From Bellilinea sp034411135 (GTDB lineage Bacteria; Chloroflexota; Anaerolineae; Anaerolineales; Anaerolineaceae), in assembly GCA_034411135.1 (NCBI GenBank), contig DAOUMN010000059.1, positions 28,968-92,967 of the forward strand: a DNA stretch of 64,000 nt, given 5' to 3'. Positions 24,294 through 31,656 of this stretch are shown piece by piece. Each line of letters opens with the position of its first letter. The first letter of the stretch is position 1. Made by a program: the position numbers and the translations under genes. The notes under the pieces were generated by a model that worked only from the letters and a program-made list of their open reading frames with translations, did no database searches and had not been told where the DNA came from.

Positions 24294-24339
24294 ATCGAGC
24301 CATGCGTTTGGCCCCACCGTTGAACGAGGAGATACTCAA

Positions 24340-24765
24340 ATGACACAGCCGCTCTTTGCCGGGCTGGTCGTGGATGAAAATGACCGCCTGGTCGAAACCG
24401 CGATGATTGGATCGGAAGCCATGTACGTCATCGACGACGCCGGTTTTCGCCGCCACATTCCGGCGGAATACGTCGACCGCCAGGTGTTGAACTTTCTGAA
24501 AGAACAGATCAGCGGTCATGAGGATTTGCTTAGTGAACAAACCGCCAAAATGCTTGGTCAGGAAGATATTTTCTCGCGGGCAATGCTCGAAAAACAATTT
24601 CGTAACATCGATCAGCAATTCGATCAATTGCTCAAAACGGGTATACCCGAGGAAGGGCGTGCCTACATGGGCATGATGGGCTTTCGCATCGTGATCGATT
24701 TTCACGGCGATGTCATCCACATCGAACAACCCGGTATGATCGCCGATGAAGGAAACGAGGAGTAA
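24340..24765 (+). CDS. Conserved-looking hypothetical protein
   Basis: A 141-residue soluble acidic protein of unknown function. It begins FAGLVVDENDRLVETAMIGSE with a predicted strand-turn-strand and has a DDAGFRRHIPAEYVDRQV segment. A helical middle follows (LSEQTAKMLGQEDIFSRAMLEKQ), and the protein ends MMGFRIVIDFHGDVIHIEQPG. It has good translation signals (GAGGAGAT before ATG). There is no signal peptide, membrane helix or catalytic motif that I recognise. It sits between the L,D-transpeptidase and the thioredoxin-TPR gene. Confidence 0.75.
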   Translation: MTQPLFAGLVVDENDRLVETAMIGSEAMYVIDDAGFRRHIPAEYVDRQVLNFLKEQISGHEDLLSEQTAKMLGQEDIFSRAMLEKQFRNIDQQFDQLLKTGIPEEGRAYMGMMGFRIVIDFHGDVIHIEQPGMIADEGNEE

Positions 24766-24881
24766 GACCGTTTTGGTTGGACAACCCTGCAGGAAAAATC
24801 CGATGAAATTCTTATATCCCCAGGGTACAATCCAAATGAGCGGAGAAAACAATACCGCGTTTATACCTGTGGAGAACCAAG

Positions 24882-25712
24882 ATGACACCTGATAATATCA
24901 TCGACGTGACTGAAGCCGACTTTGAATATGAAGTGATCGAATATTCCCAGAACACCCCGGTGGTGGTGGATTTTTGGGCAGCCTGGTGCCAGCCGTGCAA
25001 AGTTCTTTTACCGGTACTGGAAAAAGTGGTCAAGGAATCGGCTGGCGCAATCCGCCTGGCACGGGTCAATGTGGATGAAAACCCGAACCTGGCGATTCGT
25101 TTCGGTGTGCGCAGTATCCCAACGGTCAAAGCCTTCTCCGGCGGAGAAGTGGTGGGTGAATTCACCGGTGCCCAGCCAGAAGTGCGTGTGCGCGAATTTC
25201 TTAGCCACATTCAACCGCCCAGCCCGGCTGTTCTGGGGCTGGAACATGCCCTCAGCCTGTTGAATAACGAACAGTGGACAGCGGCTGAACCGTTGCTGCG
25301 CGAAGTACTGGAAGCACTGCCCGATCATCCGGCAGCGCTTCTCGGTCTGGCGCGCGCCCTGCTGGCGCAAGGAAAAGCCCACGAAAGCCGCTCGCTGTTG
25401 AGCGCCTTCCCCGCCAGCCGAGAATTTTCGCGCTCCCAAACGTTGATGCCCCTGGCGGAAGCCATCGCCGAGTTGCCAAACCACCTGCCGGGCGAGGAAG
25501 AGGATGAACGCAAAGCCGCCTACTGGAACGCCATCCGCCTGGCAGCACGTGGGCGCATTCCCCTGGCACTGGATGGTTTGCTCGACTTGCTGCGCGAAGA
25601 CCGGCGCAACAATGCTGCCCGCCAGATCATCCTGAGTCTACTGGAATTACTCGGCGACAACAACCCGCAAACTCGCACCTACCGCAACGAACTGGCAAGC
25701 ATCCTGTTTTAG
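24882..25712 (+). CDS. ybbN: Thioredoxin-TPR co-chaperone (YbbN/CnoX type)
   Basis: A 276-residue cytoplasmic protein. Residues 1-110 are a thioredoxin domain with an intact active site in VVVDFWAAWCQPCKVLLPVLEK (Trp-Cys-Gln-Pro-Cys) and the cis-Pro loop VRSIPTV. Residues 120-276 are TPR-like helices (LNNEQWTAAEPLLREVLEALP; AALLGLARALLAQG) ending with the LLELLGDNNPQTRTYRNELASILF helix typical of YbbN. In E. coli this protein (SXXC active site) works as a holdase with DnaK and GroEL; here the CXXC motif is complete, so redox activity is likely too. A strong inverted repeat follows. Confidence 0.9.
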   Translation: MTPDNIIDVTEADFEYEVIEYSQNTPVVVDFWAAWCQPCKVLLPVLEKVVKESAGAIRLARVNVDENPNLAIRFGVRSIPTVKAFSGGEVVGEFTGAQPEVRVREFLSHIQPPSPAVLGLEHALSLLNNEQWTAAEPLLREVLEALPDHPAALLGLARALLAQGKAHESRSLLSAFPASREFSRSQTLMPLAEAIAELPNHLPGEEEDERKAAYWNAIRLAARGRIPLALDGLLDLLREDRRNNAARQIILSLLELLGDNNPQTRTYRNELASILF

Positions 25713-25717
25713 AAAAG

Positions 25718-25765
25718 CACAGCGCGCCTGCATTTGGGAAAACCAATCTGCACTGGCGCGCTGTG
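25718..25765. terminator. Long nested hairpin between converging genes
   Basis: CACAGCGCGCC (25718-25728) pairs with GGCGCGCTGTG (25755-25765), and the interior repeats the pattern with GCA..TTGG and CCAA..TGC around GAAAA. The minus-strand product is followed by TTTTCT, so it probably terminates the leftward CBM9-like gene best, although it lies after both stops only for the rightward gene. Confidence 0.65.
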
Positions 25766-25783
25766 TTGGACGAGAAACTCAGG

Positions 25784-26719
25784 TTACCGTGACAGGGTCA
25801 ACAATGCCCAGGTGGTTGGATCGGTCAGGCGGCGGACAGCAACGTGTGAGACCATGCTCTCCTGCACGTTTTTGTTTTCGTCATCATTATCATTGATTGA
25901 AACCAAAAACCCATATTGTTGCCCAGAAGCCGGTGTGATGCCAAAAATGTTCCACGGGATAGCTGCTTCCACCCGGTACAGACCGTTGCCGCCGTCGGAG
26001 GCGATCTTCACATCCGTTCGCGCGCCAGCTTTACCGGTGGGGTAATACAGATAGGCTTCCATAGTACCCTCAGTACTGCCCTTGCCCGGCGAAATCACCA
26101 GCTGGTAATCATCACTGTTTAATTCACGCGAAGCCAGGTCGCCCATCAGGTCAACATCCAGCAGCAATTCAATCGAATCTCCTTTGAAAATATCGATACC
26201 GGTAGCATTCTGGACGTATTTATCATCGATCACCTTCACCGCCAGGTAAAGGTAGGTATTGTCCCAGCCAATCCGAAACGAACCTTCCAGATCATCTTTG
26301 CCGGTGTGATTTTCCTTACCATACACCACCTGCTTCATCGGGTAAGCGGTGGTTTTCCACTCATCCCAAATCCCATCCAGGGTTGGCGCGGTGCTAAGGA
26401 AGGCGGCTGTGACCTTGCCTGCCGGACGCAAATCGGAGATGGGGGTAAAACTCGGCGCAGCGGTCGGCGGGGGGAACGTATTGGTCGCACTGGGCAGCGG
26501 CGGCGGGGTGAAGGTCGGCGACTGCGGCTGTGGGGTGGCAGTGGGGATCGGCGGCGGCAGGGTCATCTGCCGGGTAACGATTTCGAACAATGCTGTCATG
26601 GTCAGGTTGGGAGTTGGCTCGGAGGGTGTCGGCGCGGCACTCTGACCAGGGAAATTGCACGCCAGCGCAGCCAGCATTAAAATCACCAACCCCGCTAAAA
26701 TTGACTTACGCTTACGCAT
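25784..26719 (-). CDS. Lipoprotein with carbohydrate-binding CBM9-like domain
   Basis: A 311-residue lipoprotein. The signal MRKRKSILAGLVILMLAALA ends in Cys21 of the lipobox (LAALAC). A linker of about 80 residues rich in Pro, Thr and Ala follows. The C-terminal ~200 residues match a family 9 carbohydrate-binding module: PTLDGIWDEWK, SFRIGWDNTYLYLAVKV.DD, DSIELLLDVD and a final AIPWNIFGITP. These proteins sit on the outer face of the membrane and bind sugars, often feeding transporters or hydrolases. AAAGGAGAG precedes the ATG. It diverges from an NrtR-like regulator. Confidence 0.85.
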   Translation of the reverse strand: MRKRKSILAGLVILMLAALACNFPGQSAAPTPSEPTPNLTMTALFEIVTRQMTLPPPIPTATPQPQSPTFTPPPLPSATNTFPPPTAAPSFTPISDLRPAGKVTAAFLSTAPTLDGIWDEWKTTAYPMKQVVYGKENHTGKDDLEGSFRIGWDNTYLYLAVKVIDDKYVQNATGIDIFKGDSIELLLDVDLMGDLASRELNSDDYQLVISPGKGSTEGTMEAYLYYPTGKAGARTDVKIASDGGNGLYRVEAAIPWNIFGITPASGQQYGFLVSINDNDDENKNVQESMVSHVAVRRLTDPTTWALLTLSR

Positions 26720-26749
26720 GATGCTCTCCTTTCTCCACCGCGAACAGAA

Positions 26750-26788
26750 CCTGTCACACAGGCTGTCATATTTATTCTACGATATAAT
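26750..26788. promoter_or_regulatory. Divergent promoter region with a palindrome between the CBM9 lipoprotein and the NrtR-like gene
   Basis: A palindrome CCTGT (26750-26754), CAC, ACAGG (26758-26762) lies in the 94-base gap between divergent starts, flanked by ACAG at 26744-26747 and CTGT at 26763-26766. Plus-strand TATAAT at 26783-26788 serves the NrtR-like gene. A minus-strand TAGAAT is near 26774-26779, so the palindrome covers the start region of the lipoprotein transcript. It is a good candidate operator for the adjacent regulator. Confidence 0.45.
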
Positions 26789-26813
26789 TGATATTACTCC
26801 GAATGAAAACGGT

Positions 26814-27500
26814 ATGGAAGCCTCTAATTTTTCTCCGTCTAGTTCAATCCTTCCGCAATTGGAAATTCGCGTTGTGGTTTTTACCCTGCAGGACAACCGC
26901 CTGCAGGTTCTGCTGATCCCTGCTGGTGAAGCCGGTTTTCCGGGCTGCTGGCAGCTACCAGCAGCAGGCATCCCCAATTGTTCCCTGGAGACCGCCGCGG
27001 CGGAATGCATCGAACAACTAACCGGGCTGAGCGAGGTTTACCTGGAACAGTTATACACTTACGGCGACCCGCAGCGCCACCCTGCACTGCGGCTGATCTC
27101 AATTGTCTATTTTGCCCTCATCCCCGCCGATTCGCTTAACCAACCGCGCATCGAATCAGGCATGGGACGCTGGTTTCCTGCTGGTCAACTGCCCAGCCTG
27201 GCAATGGATCACACTGAAATCTTTGCCTACGCGCTGCGCCGTTTGCGCTACAAGCTTGAATATACTGCCGTGGGCTTTGAACTGCTGCCGGAATTTTTCA
27301 CCCTCAGCGAACTGCAACACACCTACGAATTGATCCTGGACGAAAAACTGGATAAACGCAATTTTCGCCGCCGCATACTCGAAGCCGGTATTATCGAAGC
27401 CACCTCCCACCGCCGCAGCGGCGAAGGACGCCCAGCGCAGCTCTACCGCTACCGCCCAGATGCCGTTGCGGAGGTCAAAGCCCGTCGCCTATTCCCCTAA
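26814..27500 (+). CDS. NrtR-like transcription regulator (degenerate Nudix plus winged helix)
   Basis: A 228-residue protein with an N-terminal Nudix fold and a C-terminal winged helix, the layout of NrtR, a regulator that senses ADP-ribose in NAD metabolism. The Nudix box is degenerate: ETAAAECIEQLTGL stands where REXXEEXGU is expected, so hydrolysis is unlikely. The C-terminal domain reads LPEFFTLSELQHTYELIL...RNFRRRILEAGIIEAT, typical for this family. The start at 26814 (MEASNFSP) sits 26 bases after a TATAAT. No NAD genes are in the window, so its targets are elsewhere or it controls the divergent lipoprotein. Its stop overlaps rlmD by 4 bases, tail to tail. Confidence 0.83.
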   Translation: MEASNFSPSSSILPQLEIRVVVFTLQDNRLQVLLIPAGEAGFPGCWQLPAAGIPNCSLETAAAECIEQLTGLSEVYLEQLYTYGDPQRHPALRLISIVYFALIPADSLNQPRIESGMGRWFPAGQLPSLAMDHTEIFAYALRRLRYKLEYTAVGFELLPEFFTLSELQHTYELILDEKLDKRNFRRRILEAGIIEATSHRRSGEGRPAQLYRYRPDAVAEVKARRLFP

Positions 27501-28738
27501 CCCAATGTGAGAAAAGCCACGCTCTCGATGTGGTAGGTGTGCGGGAACATATCGAACGGGGTTACCCGTTCCAGACGGAAACCGGCAGCGCACAGACGTT
27601 TCAGGTCGCGCGCCAGCGTGGCAGGATCGCACGACACGTATGCCAGCGACTGCGGTTGTATGGCGATCAATGCATCCAACGCACGCCGATCAAGACCAGC
27701 CCGCGGTGGATCAACCACCACAGCCACCCTGCCGCTCAACTGCAACCCCGGCAGCACATCCTCTGCTGCCCCGATATACAACTCCACATTGTCCATCTCT
27801 GCCAGATTGAAGGCGTAATCATCACAGGCTGTTGGCGATAGCTCGATGCCGATGCAGCGGGCAACCTTATCCGCCAGAAATGCCGAAAACAGCCCCACAC
27901 CACAGTACACATCCAGTAAAGTGGTTTGCACGCCCACCACCAGCAGCTGGCTGATATGCCGCACCAGTGCTTCTGCCTGGCGGGTATTGATTTGGAAGAA
28001 GGATCCTGCCGAAACTCGAAAAAGCCGCCCCCCGACTTCCATTGCCAGCCAGTCTTCACCCGCCAGCACAATTGCCCCGGCAGGACTAAGATGAACCGCC
28101 GAGATCGGCAAATCGACCTCAAACTCCGGCAATTGCGGCGATGAGCTCTCCAGTGTCAGCAGCACCTCTTCCTGCGCGCCAACCCGCAGACCGACCCGCT
28201 CGATGGAGCTGCCCGGTTCGAAATCCAACCGCCGCCAGATATCATCCAAAGCCGCTTCCGGCAGGTGGCATTCCTCGATTGCCAGCACACCCTGCCCGCT
28301 GGGCTGTTCATAACCCGGCTTACCTTGCGCGTCCAGGTGGAATTGCACGGTATTCCGGTAATGCCACATCTCCGGCGAGGGGCGCATTGCCTCGACTGGC
28401 GGGTTGGGAATACCCGCGATGCGCTCGATCTGCTCGCGCAAGATTTCGGTCTTGATATGTACCTGTTGCCGGTAGTCCAGATTCTGGTAATGACAGCCGC
28501 CGCACTTTCCAAAATGGACACAGCGCGGTTGAATACGCTCTGCTGCGGGCTTGACTACATCCACCAGCCGCGCGCGAGCGTAGCCTTTCTTGTCCTCAAT
28601 CAGTTCCACCTGCACCTGTTCGCCCGCCAGCCCAAAGGGAACAAACACCGCCCGACCATCCGGCAGGCGTCCCATTCCACTGCCCCCATAGGTATGGCGA
28701 GTCAATTCAACCAAAATGGTTTGCGATGATCGTGGCAT
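27497..28738 (-). CDS. rlmD: 23S rRNA (uracil-C5)-methyltransferase, RlmD/TrmA family
   Basis: A 413-residue SAM-dependent RNA methyltransferase. The N-terminal TRAM-type domain is GMGRLPDGRAVFVPFGLAGE. A Fe-S cluster motif follows in CVHFGKCGGCHYQ (C-x5-C-x2-C). The catalytic domain has DVYCGVGLFS (SAM binding), VVVDPPRAGLD and the active-site motif VSCDPATLARDL, whose Cys attacks C6 of uracil. It ends with FPHTYHIESVAFL. The Fe-S motif argues for a 23S rRNA enzyme (RlmD or RlmC type) rather than TrmA; choice of target uracil (1939 in E. coli numbering) is by family. Confidence 0.9.
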   Translation of the reverse strand: MPRSSQTILVELTRHTYGGSGMGRLPDGRAVFVPFGLAGEQVQVELIEDKKGYARARLVDVVKPAAERIQPRCVHFGKCGGCHYQNLDYRQQVHIKTEILREQIERIAGIPNPPVEAMRPSPEMWHYRNTVQFHLDAQGKPGYEQPSGQGVLAIEECHLPEAALDDIWRRLDFEPGSSIERVGLRVGAQEEVLLTLESSSPQLPEFEVDLPISAVHLSPAGAIVLAGEDWLAMEVGGRLFRVSAGSFFQINTRQAEALVRHISQLLVVGVQTTLLDVYCGVGLFSAFLADKVARCIGIELSPTACDDYAFNLAEMDNVELYIGAAEDVLPGLQLSGRVAVVVDPPRAGLDRRALDALIAIQPQSLAYVSCDPATLARDLKRLCAAGFRLERVTPFDMFPHTYHIESVAFLTLG

Positions 28739-28806
28739 CCATGCTGTCCCGGGTCAGCCTTGCCTGGCTTACGGAGTTTTCCGGGCGGCAAACCGGACAT
28801 CGCCGG

Positions 28807-29241
28807 TTAGATCATGTGCACCCAGATGTAGTCTTCCAGGCTCTTGATGGTCATGTCTTTTTCCAACATCAATTGCTTGACCACATCGCCGATCGAAATC
28901 ACCCCAACCAATTTGTCACCGTCCAGCACCGGCAGGTGGCGGAAGCGCCGGGCGGTCATCAATGCCATGCACGACTCAACCGTCTGCTCCGGGGTGACGT
29001 AGTAGACTGTCCTGACCATCAGATCGCTGACCGGCGTATCCAGTTGAACCAATTCGCTGGCGGCTTTGCGCGCAAAATCCCGTTCCGAGAAAATGCCCAC
29101 AATTCTACCCGCCTCGACCACCAGTACCGCCCCAATTTTTTGTTCCGCCATCAGCTTGAGCGCATCCAGCACTGTGGAAGACGGCGTGACATACCATACC
29201 TGCGTGTACTTTCCGTGCAGCAGATCCTTTACCATTGCCAT
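28807..29241 (-). CDS. Tandem CBS-domain protein (second of a pair)
   Basis: A protein of about 144 residues made of two CBS domains: VWYVTPSSTVLDALKLMAEQ followed by IGAVLVVEAGRIVGIFSERD, then the second repeat with VYYVTPEQTVESCMALM and RHLPVLDGDKLVGVISIGDVV. CBS pairs usually bind adenosine nucleotides or SAM, and stand-alone ones may regulate partner proteins. The start at 29241 follows AAAGGAAAC; the reading frame extends to 29283 and overlaps the upstream copy. It is a close paralogue of the gene immediately upstream. Confidence 0.88.
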   Translation of the reverse strand: MAMVKDLLHGKYTQVWYVTPSSTVLDALKLMAEQKIGAVLVVEAGRIVGIFSERDFARKAASELVQLDTPVSDLMVRTVYYVTPEQTVESCMALMTARRFRHLPVLDGDKLVGVISIGDVVKQLMLEKDMTIKSLEDYIWVHMI

Positions 29242-29275
29242 CGCATGTTTCCTTTCCGCCGAATGTTCCAGCCGG

Positions 29276-29722
29276 TCATCCACTGTATTCGCGTCCCAGG
29301 ATGTAGTTTTCCAATCCGTGGATTGTGGTTTCTTTTTCCTCCATCAGTTGTTTAACCACATCCCCAATGCTGATCAAACCGACCAGATTATGCTCGTCTT
29401 CCAGCACCGGCAAATGGCGGATGTGCTTGGAAGTCATCAGTGCCATGCATTCTTCGACGGTCTGGGTGGGACTGACGTAATACACGGCCCGGGTCATAAA
29501 CTCACTCACCGGCTCGTCCAGCAGCAACGCCTCGCGCCGCGCGGTGTGGCGGGCATAATCCCGTTCTGAAAAAATTCCCACAATTTTGCCTGAATCCAGC
29601 ACCAGTACCGCACCAATGTTCTTTTCAGCCATCAATTTGAGCGTTTCGCGCACCGTCGCCGTTACCGATACGCTCCATACCTCGTTCCCTTTCATTTTCA
29701 ATAAATTTTTCACTGTCGCCAT
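29276..29722 (-). CDS. Tandem CBS-domain protein (first of a pair)
   Basis: A 148-residue protein of two CBS domains, with the motifs IGAVLVLDSGKIVGIFSERD and RHLPVLEDEHNLVGLISIGD. It is very similar to the downstream copy along its whole length, so the pair arose by tandem duplication. Translation starts after GGAGAAAGGA. It differs from the other copy by insertion of HTARREALLLDEP and a different C-terminus (NYILGREYSG). No partner transporter, kinase or synthase adjoins, so its ligand and target are unknown. Confidence 0.88.
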   Translation of the reverse strand: MATVKNLLKMKGNEVWSVSVTATVRETLKLMAEKNIGAVLVLDSGKIVGIFSERDYARHTARREALLLDEPVSEFMTRAVYYVSPTQTVEECMALMTSKHIRHLPVLEDEHNLVGLISIGDVVKQLMEEKETTIHGLENYILGREYSG

Positions 29723-29801
29723 CGAGATAATCCTTTCTCCATGCCAGGGGTAGGGATTCGAACCATATTATCAGAGCCAAAAGCGGGTAAAGTTGTCTTT
29801 A

Positions 29802-29831
29802 ATTATAGAGGTTTACGCAAACCAATTTCAA
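29802..29831 (-). promoter_or_regulatory. Promoter of the CBS-domain pair
   Basis: Minus-strand TTGAAA (29826-29831) and TATAAT (29802-29807) are 18 bases apart. Transcription would begin near 29795 and reach the first CBS start codon at 29722 after a leader of about 70 bases that contains a tRNA-T-arm-like segment (29743-29764). Confidence 0.6.
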
Positions 29832-29912
29832 GCCGATAAGAAAGAAAACTCATATTCTCTCTTTCATTATGCGTGAAAAAGCGGGCTTGTCAAGTTTTGA
29901 GAGTCAATCGGT

Positions 29913-29935
29913 CGGGTTATTTTAAAAATCACCCG
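29913..29935. promoter_or_regulatory. 23-bp palindrome upstream of the cytochrome/ACIII operon promoter
   Basis: CGGGT (29913-29917) and ACCCG (29931-29935) flank ATTTT (29919-29923) and AAAAT (29925-29929) around a single central A, with one mismatch pair (T918/C930). It sits about 10 bases upstream of the -35 position for the TATAAT at 29968-29973, where an activator or an oxygen- or redox-responsive regulator might bind. The regulator is not known. Confidence 0.45.
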
Positions 29936-30098
29936 AATTAATTTCATTCTTAATATTCCCTCTATTGTATAATTTATAACAATTCAGCCGGCAATTATTC
30001 CGAGTGATCCATCGAGGTACTCCATGCCTTTTGTTTGAAACGAGCCAGGGGGATAGCAGTTGGCTCCAATTCAAATACAGCAACTCAGGAGACTGGCA

Positions 30099-31073
30099 AT
30101 GAAAAGACCCTTAATTTTGACGTGTATCGCGATCCTGATGCTGGGTATGGGTTTGATTATCCTGCAGGCACAGCCCGCGCACGCCTTTAATACCACCTTT
30201 CAACAAATTGACCAGGTGATTCGCGGTGCTCAACTGTATGATGATTGGACTCAATTGAGCAACACTGCCCCCCCCGCTGGCAGTCACCCAATTTGGGGAC
30301 GCCAGACGAACAATACTCGTTCGGGGGTCGAGACCTGGCGCTGTGTGGCTTGTCACGGGTGGGATTACGAAGGCAAGGACGGCGCCTTTGGCTCCGGCGC
30401 AAACTATACCGGCTTTCCTGGCGTATTTGCTGCCCAGAGCAAATCGTTGGAGGCTCTTCAGCAGGTATTGAGCGGCCGCAGTGACCCTGAGCATGATTTT
30501 TCGGTCTACTTAAGCCGCGAGGATATGACCGCGTTGAGCGTATTCATTCGCGACGGGGTGATTGACGACAGCCGCTTCATTGACCCAGTAACCCGAAAGC
30601 CGATCGAAGGCGACCTCCAAAATGGCAAGGAACTGTACGCACAAGGCTGTGCTTCCTGCCACGGCGAGGACGGGCAGAAGATTGCCTTTCGCTACGAAGG
30701 GCAAACCGTCACGCTCAGCACCCTCGCGATCCAAGACCCATGGCGTTTCCTTCATCGGACTCGCTTTGGCACTGCCCGCGCTCCGGAAATGACCGTGGGG
30801 CTCAACCTTGGCTGGAGCCCTCAAGATGGGCGGGATGTATTGATGTACGCCCAGACCTTCCCGACAGATAGCGGGCAGCCGCTGCCGCCTTCCCTGTCGG
30901 ATCAACCCTCCACGCCGGCTCCCCAGCCTGGCGGACCCGCCAGCAACTTTGTCACCGGCATCTTAACCGCCCTTGGTGCCATGATCACCAGTTTGGGGTT
31001 TGCGCTGGTCCTGGGTGGATTGCTGGTTGGTATTCTTTTATTGGTTGTCTGGTCCATCCGCAACCGCAAGTGA
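30099..31073 (+). CDS. Diheme c-type cytochrome with C-terminal membrane anchor
   Basis: A 324-residue exported protein. An N-terminal signal (LILTCIAILMLGMGLIILQA) ends near HAFN. Two CXXCH haem sites are visible: CVACHGWDYEG and CASCHGEDGQK, so it carries two c haems. A Pro-rich linker and a C-terminal membrane helix (about residues 290-318) follow. The start at 30099 follows CAGGAGAC; the frame to 30060 lacks such a site. It leads the operon, 31 bases ahead of the ActA-like cytochrome, and may be an extra electron carrier for the complex; ACIII operons do not always have such a gene. Confidence 0.88.
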   Translation: MKRPLILTCIAILMLGMGLIILQAQPAHAFNTTFQQIDQVIRGAQLYDDWTQLSNTAPPAGSHPIWGRQTNNTRSGVETWRCVACHGWDYEGKDGAFGSGANYTGFPGVFAAQSKSLEALQQVLSGRSDPEHDFSVYLSREDMTALSVFIRDGVIDDSRFIDPVTRKPIEGDLQNGKELYAQGCASCHGEDGQKIAFRYEGQTVTLSTLAIQDPWRFLHRTRFGTARAPEMTVGLNLGWSPQDGRDVLMYAQTFPTDSGQPLPPSLSDQPSTPAPQPGGPASNFVTGILTALGAMITSLGFALVLGGLLVGILLLVVWSIRNRK

Positions 31074-31104
31074 TTCATCACGAACATCGAGAAAGGAGCA
31101 GAGC

Positions 31105-31641
31105 ATGAACCAACCCAAACCCTGGTGGCAGCAACCTGGTTACCGCATTGGCATTGCGTTGGTGCTATTGATCTTGTTGGGCGGGGCGGTCAGCGCCGTG
31201 TACCTGACCCAAAGCATACCCGAACAACCAATTGCCTTCCCCCACAACCGCCACGTTGGCATGGGCGCAACCTGTGCCTACTGCCATCCCGGCACTGCCT
31301 GGGGACCTTCAGCCGGGCTGCCAGGAATTGACAAGTGCTGGGGCTGCCACCAGCAAGTGCAGAAAAAATCACCCGAGCTGGATAAATTAGCCGACTACGT
31401 TGCCCGCAATGAACCCATTCCCTGGGTTCCGGTTGCCATACAACCCGAGTTCGTTCACTTCAACCACCAGCCACACGTCAATGCCGGTGTGACCTGTGAA
31501 ACCTGTCACGGCGATTTAACCCAGATGACCGTGGCACAACCTCAGCCGCGCCAGAATATGGGCTGGTGTCTGGACTGTCATCAAAAAATGGCGCCAGAAC
31601 AGTGGACCAAACTTTCCGATTGCGCAACCTGTCATTATTGA
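31105..31641 (+). CDS. actA: Pentaheme cytochrome c, ActA-like subunit of alternative complex III
   Basis: A 178-residue protein with one N-terminal membrane helix (near residues 13-35). It has five CXXCH haem-binding sites: CAYCH, CWGCH, CETCH, CLDCH and CATCH, the last at the very C-terminus. It also has FPHNRHVG and FVHFNHQPH, where distal histidines are expected. That matches the pentaheme ActA subunit of alternative complex III, which passes electrons from the quinol-oxidising core to the periplasmic cytochrome acceptor. The start at 31105 follows AAAGGAGCAG. Confidence 0.92.
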   Translation: MNQPKPWWQQPGYRIGIALVLLILLGGAVSAVYLTQSIPEQPIAFPHNRHVGMGATCAYCHPGTAWGPSAGLPGIDKCWGCHQQVQKKSPELDKLADYVARNEPIPWVPVAIQPEFVHFNHQPHVNAGVTCETCHGDLTQMTVAQPQPRQNMGWCLDCHQKMAPEQWTKLSDCATCHY

Positions 31642-31656
31642 TAGAGAGGAAACAGC

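Larger units (their letters stand above)
29723..30098. other. AT-rich divergent intergenic region between the CBS pair and the cytochrome/ACIII operon
   Basis: This 376-base gap holds no gene that I can support. It contains the CBS promoter (29802-29831), a near-perfect 23-bp palindrome at 29913-29935 and a plus-strand TATAAT at 29968-29973, about 130 bases before the first cytochrome gene. It also holds a fragment (29743-29764) that on the minus strand reads like the T-arm and 3' acceptor of a tRNA. Confidence 0.6.

Noticed and set aside
24766..24881. A small gene between the hypothetical and thioredoxin genes
   Set aside because: No open frame with a ribosome site; nothing recognisable.
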